Positions 61,611 to 64,000 of a DNA stretch of 64,000 nt are shown here, piece by piece; positions within the stretch are counted from its first letter, which is position 1; the number at the start of each line of letters is the position of its first letter. A program made the translations under genes and the position numbers. The stretch lies in NCBI RefSeq assembly GCF_047149785.1, contig NZ_BAAGBE010000001.1:744001-808000 (forward strand), given 5' to 3'. Under the pieces are notes generated by a model that worked only from the letters and a program-made list of their open reading frames with translations, did not search any database and was not told where the DNA came from. The DNA comes from Nitrobacter sp047149785 (GTDB lineage: Bacteria > Pseudomonadota > Alphaproteobacteria > Rhizobiales > Xanthobacteraceae).

Positions 61611-62141
61611 ATGGCGACGAATTCCTGGCGGATCAGCACGGTCAATGGCGCATTGCTGGCGCTCTATTTCATTCCGGCATGGACCATCGTGGCGTACAAG
61701 ATCATGGTTTCGCCGGTGCACGGCCTTTATGATCTTCCCAACGTTGCGGTGGCGCTTTTCGTGAGCGACCACCTTCATGTCGAGGCGTTGAACACAGTTC
61801 GCTTTGCCTGGTTGCTCGCGCTCGGCAGGGTGACGGTCGTCGCGTTCTTCGGGGTGTTCCTGGTGATGACGACGCGCGCCTCGGTCCGGAAGTCCGGTGG
61901 CTGCGACGAGGCGCTTGCGTTGGCGCTCGGCATCGGCAGCCTCATCACGTTCGCCAGCATGGTGATGGCGTCACGGGTGGGCGAGATGGCCGCGTTGCGC
62001 CTGCACGCGACTGAACTGCTGCTGCTGCTCGGCGGCGCGATTTTGATGGCGGTCGAGCCACCGTTCCAGCGCGATCCGCCGCCGGTGCGGCAATGGCCCC
62101 CGCAGCCGGACATCTATCCTTTCGGCAATCCCGGTTCCTGA
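61611..62141 (+). CDS. Four-helix membrane protein of unknown function
   Basis: A 176-residue protein. Hydrophobic helices are visible at about residues 11-31, 62-86, 100-120 and 128-148, and the last 30 residues are Pro-rich (EPPFQRDPPPVRQWPPQPDIY). No motif assigns a function. The start ATG at 61611 lies shortly after an AT-rich stretch and GCGGC leader; it is the first gene after the liv operon in the opposite direction. Confidence 0.7.
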   Translation: MATNSWRISTVNGALLALYFIPAWTIVAYKIMVSPVHGLYDLPNVAVALFVSDHLHVEALNTVRFAWLLALGRVTVVAFFGVFLVMTTRASVRKSGGCDEALALALGIGSLITFASMVMASRVGEMAALRLHATELLLLLGGAILMAVEPPFQRDPPPVRQWPPQPDIYPFGNPGS

Positions 62142-62152
62142 GGGATCGCGTT

Positions 62153-62212
62153 GCGGTCCCGGTTCTGCGAAGCGGCGGGAGAACGCCGCATCGCCCGCCC
62201 GGGGACACGGTT
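62153..62212. repeat. Short palindromic repeat, second copy of the 58028 type
   Basis: GGTCCCGGTTCTGCGAAGCGGCGG and CCGCCCGGGGACACGG frame the element. It lies between the membrane protein gene and the hydrolase gene on the other strand. Confidence 0.65.
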
Positions 62213-62993
62213 ACCGCTGCATGAGGAAGCCGGCCACGGCCTCCGTGAAGGCGTGCGATTGTTCGACATTGGAGATGTGCGCGGCGTCGAGGATGGTCAT
62301 GCTGGCGCCGGGAATCTGGCTGCGGATATATTCCGCGCCAGCGACGGGCGTCGACTTGTCGTGCCGCCCGGCGATGACGAGCGTGGGGCTTTTGATGCGC
62401 GGCAGCAGCGCGCGCTGGTCCAGCGTGCTCAGTGCTTCGCAGCAGGCGATGTAGCCTTCCGGCGGCGAAGCGTTCAGCATGGCTTTCAGTTTCGCCGCGG
62501 CGTGCGGCTCGCGCTCGCGAAAATCCGCGGTCAGCCAGCCGCCGATCACGGCGTCGGCGATTGCTTTGAGGCCGCCGTCCCTGACTGCCTGGATGCGGGC
62601 GTGCCAGTTGGCCGGATCGGGATAATAGCAACCGGTATTGGCGAGTACGATGCGCTCGAAACGCTCCGGCGCGTTGGCTCCGAGCCATTGCCCGACCATG
62701 CTGCCCATCGACAATCCGCACCAGTGGGTCTTGGCGATGTTGAGACCGTCCAGAATCGCCAGCACGTCGCGGCCGAACCGCTCCATCGAATAGGGACCGG
62801 GCGGCACGCCGGACTTGCCGTGGCCGCGCCGGTCATAACGAACGACGCGGAACAGTTTCGATAACGGCGCGATCTGCGGCTCCCACATCTGCATCGTGCA
62901 GCCGAGCGCGTGCGACAGCATCAGGGTCGGGCCGCCGTCGCGTCCCTCGACGGAGACATTCAACAGGCAGCCGTCGGCATCGATCATGGGCAT
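62211..62993 (-). CDS. pcaD: 3-oxoadipate enol-lactonase-like alpha/beta hydrolase
   Basis: A 260-residue alpha/beta hydrolase. The nucleophile elbow is CGLSMGSMVGQ (Ser about 94), the acid lies in IAGRHDKSTP (Asp about 210), and the base in AAHISNVEQ (His about 239). Similarity is strongest to PcaD, which hydrolyses 3-oxoadipate enol-lactone in the beta-ketoadipate pathway, but no other pca gene is in the window, so the assignment is by family. The ATG at 62993 fits the start of the conserved part. Confidence 0.85.
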   Translation of the reverse strand: MPMIDADGCLLNVSVEGRDGGPTLMLSHALGCTMQMWEPQIAPLSKLFRVVRYDRRGHGKSGVPPGPYSMERFGRDVLAILDGLNIAKTHWCGLSMGSMVGQWLGANAPERFERIVLANTGCYYPDPANWHARIQAVRDGGLKAIADAVIGGWLTADFREREPHAAAKLKAMLNASPPEGYIACCEALSTLDQRALLPRIKSPTLVIAGRHDKSTPVAGAEYIRSQIPGASMTILDAAHISNVEQSHAFTEAVAGFLMQR

Positions 62994-63017
62994 CGGGTAT
63001 TCTCCGTCCAGACGTTC

Positions 63018-63108
63018 AGACGTCATACGCGGGCTCGACCCGCGTATCCATCGATCTTCACAAATACATTTCAGAAGATGACGGATTGCCGGGTCAAGCC
63101 CAAGGCAA
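63018..63108. repeat. Intergenic repeat (CGTCATACGCGGGCTCGACCCGCGTATCCATC...GACGGATTGCCGGGTCAAGCC)
   Basis: Opening palindrome ATACGCGGGCTCGACCCGCGTAT and closing arm GATTGCCGGGTCAAGCC match the 55661 copy, with the centre and 3' end diverged. It lies upstream of both the hydrolase (-) and coxG (+). Confidence 0.72.
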
Positions 63109-63212
63109 AGCGCACCGCGCCTGCGGCCGCCGGGTCTTTCTTTTGCGCGCGCCGTCGCCTACCTGAAAGGATCACCGCCGTCGAGCGGAGGCGGACGATC
63201 GAGAGGCAACGC

Positions 63213-63665
63213 ATGGCGATGACGATGAACGGCGAAGTCCAGCTTCCGGCGTCCCGCGAAGCGGTCTGGGCCAGGCTCAACGATCCCGAGGTTTTGAAGG
63301 CGTGCATCCCGGGTTGCGAGGAATTGACCAGGACCGATGCGAACGAATTCCAGGCCGTCGCCAGGATGAAGATCGGCCCGGTATCCGCCCGCTTCAAGGG
63401 CAAGGTGACGCTCAGCGATCTCGACCCGCCGAACGGATACAGGATCTCGGGCGAAGGGGAGGGCGGCGTCGCCGGTTTCGCTAGGGGCGATGCGACGGTG
63501 GTGTTGATCGATCAGGATGGCGGCACGCTGCTCAAGTACGATGTGGAAGCACAGACCGGCGGCAAGCTGGCGCAACTGGGCCAACGGCTGATCGGCGGTA
63601 CGGCCAAGAAGCTTGCCGACGAATTTTTCGCGAACTTCGCCAAAGCTATTCAGGAGCAGCCCTGA
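63213..63665 (+). CDS. coxG: CoxG family SRPBCC protein (CO dehydrogenase subunit G-like)
   Basis: A 150-residue protein of the CoxG/SRPBCC fold. LNDPEVLKACIPGCEELTR (about 22-40) and MKIGPVSARFKGKVTLSDLDPPNGYRISGEGEGGVAGFARGDATV (about 50-95) are typical of CoxG-type proteins, which in CO-oxidisers help anchor or assemble CO dehydrogenase at the membrane. ATG 63213 was chosen; the longer frame from 62910 lacks similarity. It precedes coxS by 127 nt on the same strand. Confidence 0.87.
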   Translation: MAMTMNGEVQLPASREAVWARLNDPEVLKACIPGCEELTRTDANEFQAVARMKIGPVSARFKGKVTLSDLDPPNGYRISGEGEGGVAGFARGDATVVLIDQDGGTLLKYDVEAQTGGKLAQLGQRLIGGTAKKLADEFFANFAKAIQEQP

Positions 63666-63746
63666 AATTCGCGCTGTCATGGCCGTGCCGCGGCCGGTCC
63701 GCGAGGTTGCTCATTACCGGGATGGCCCATATCATGCGCGGCCTTG

Positions 63747-63760
63747 CGAACGACCGTTCG
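63747..63760. promoter_or_regulatory. Inverted repeat CGAACG-N2-CGTTCG upstream of coxS
   Basis: CGAACG (63747-63752) and CGTTCG (63755-63760) are perfect inverted copies with a 2-nt spacer. It lies 33 nt before the coxS start and resembles the repeat at 38602 (shared GAACG-N2-CGTTC core). Confidence 0.45.
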
Positions 63761-63792
63761 GATGTGCGGCACCGGATCCAAAGAGAGCGCCG

Positions 63793-64000
63793 ATGGCCAA
63801 GATTTCGCTGATCGTGAACGGCAAACCGACGACCGCCAATATCGATCCCCGCACGTTGCTGGTACAGTTCCTGCGCGAAAACCTGCGCCTGACCGGCACC
63901 CATGTCGGATGCGACACCTCGCAATGCGGCGCCTGTATCGTGCATCTCGACGGCAAGGCCGTGAAGTCGTGCACCATGCTGGCGGTGATGGCGGACGGGC
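63793..64000 (+). CDS. coxS: CoxS-like (2Fe-2S) subunit of a molybdenum hydroxylase, 3' end outside window
   Basis: The first 69 residues of a small iron-sulfur subunit. The plant-type [2Fe-2S] motif is complete as far as seen: GCDTSQCGACIVHLDG with Cys42, Cys47 and Cys50, and Cys62 in VKSC. The start ATG at 63793 follows AAGAGAGC. Similarity is close to CoxS of aerobic CO dehydrogenase, but related subunits of other xanthine-oxidase-family enzymes look alike at this length; the following large subunit, outside the window, decides. Confidence 0.85.
   Translation, partial: MAKISLIVNGKPTTANIDPRTLLVQFLRENLRLTGTHVGCDTSQCGACIVHLDGKAVKSCTMLAVMADG

Overview
The window is a GC-rich (mid-60s %) chromosomal segment of an alphaproteobacterium, most likely from the Bradyrhizobium/Nitrobacter/Rhodopseudomonas/Afipia group (Nitrobacteraceae). 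The signs are a direct-repeat LexA box (GAAC-N7-GAAC), an EcfG-type stress promoter, a MucR/Ros regulator, small families I associate with this group (DUF3551, TIGR03808, TIGR03809, DUF2336, DUF6456, DUF5330), methylmalonyl-CoA mutase genes, a CoxG/CoxS pair, and several families of palindromic intergenic repeats. I see no rRNA, tRNA, CRISPR array, IS element, prophage or replication origin. The species call is inference from gene content only.

Layout. 0-9.4 kb: a Tat-exported metallophosphoesterase (cut by the window edge), an M20 amidohydrolase, a stress-type DUF892 protein, then udgX divergent from the SOS mutasome imuA-imuB-dnaE2 with a LexA box between them. 9.4-14.3 kb: threonine ammonia-lyase, a frameshifted acetyl-CoA hydrolase/transferase and an enoyl-CoA hydratase. 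14.3-21.3 kb: envelope and regulatory genes, including an ECF sigma / anti-sigma / subtilisin-like protease operon, a structured-RNA candidate and small Bradyrhizobiaceae-type proteins. 21.3-26.3 kb: nickel/cobalt sensor and exporter (rcnR-rcnA), a Tat-exported beta-helix protein, an MFS drug exporter and a pyroglutamyl peptidase. 26.4-32.9 kb: methylmalonyl-CoA mutase genes (mutA, a GFA-family gene, mutB) with the chaperone GTPase meaB. 33-34.7 kb: folate genes folP-folB-folK. 34.8-44.5 kb: DUF4332, a truncated DUF2267 gene, a HerA-like ATPase, a GT87 enzyme, an M20 dipeptidase, MucR, a DnaA-HTH/DUF6456 pair and sufE. 44.9-55.6 kb: a PAS histidine kinase with a peptidoglycan-binding protein, cobalamin-riboswitch-controlled btuB, rpe, an EF-hand protein behind a near-consensus sigma-54 promoter, an outer-membrane barrel protein, a P1-family peptidase and a CcdA-like protein. 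55.8-61.2 kb: a branched-chain amino acid ABC transporter (livHMGF-K). 61.6-64 kb: a membrane protein, an enol-lactonase-like hydrolase, coxG and the start of coxS.

How parts fit. UdgX and ImuA/ImuB/DnaE2 point to an SOS-induced translesion module. MutA, MutB and MeaB convert methylmalonyl-CoA to succinyl-CoA and protect the B12 enzyme, while BtuB under a cobalamin riboswitch imports the cofactor. LivHMGFK, threonine ammonia-lyase and the mutase feed branched-chain and propionyl-type carbon into central metabolism.

The most interesting points are: (i) an anti-sigma factor whose C-terminal extracytoplasmic part looks like a subtilase propeptide and which sits directly upstream of a subtilase gene; (ii) palindromic repeats inserted in frame in dnaE2 and mutA; (iii) a hairpin that hides the ribosome-binding site of an outer-membrane protein; (iv) a promoter whose geometry makes rcnR probably leaderless; (v) a sigma-54 promoter for an EF-hand protein; (vi) a riboswitch expression platform that can mask the btuB ribosome-binding site. 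Two genes (dnaE2 3' end, acetyl-CoA hydrolase) carry single-base frameshifts that could be real decay or sequencing errors.
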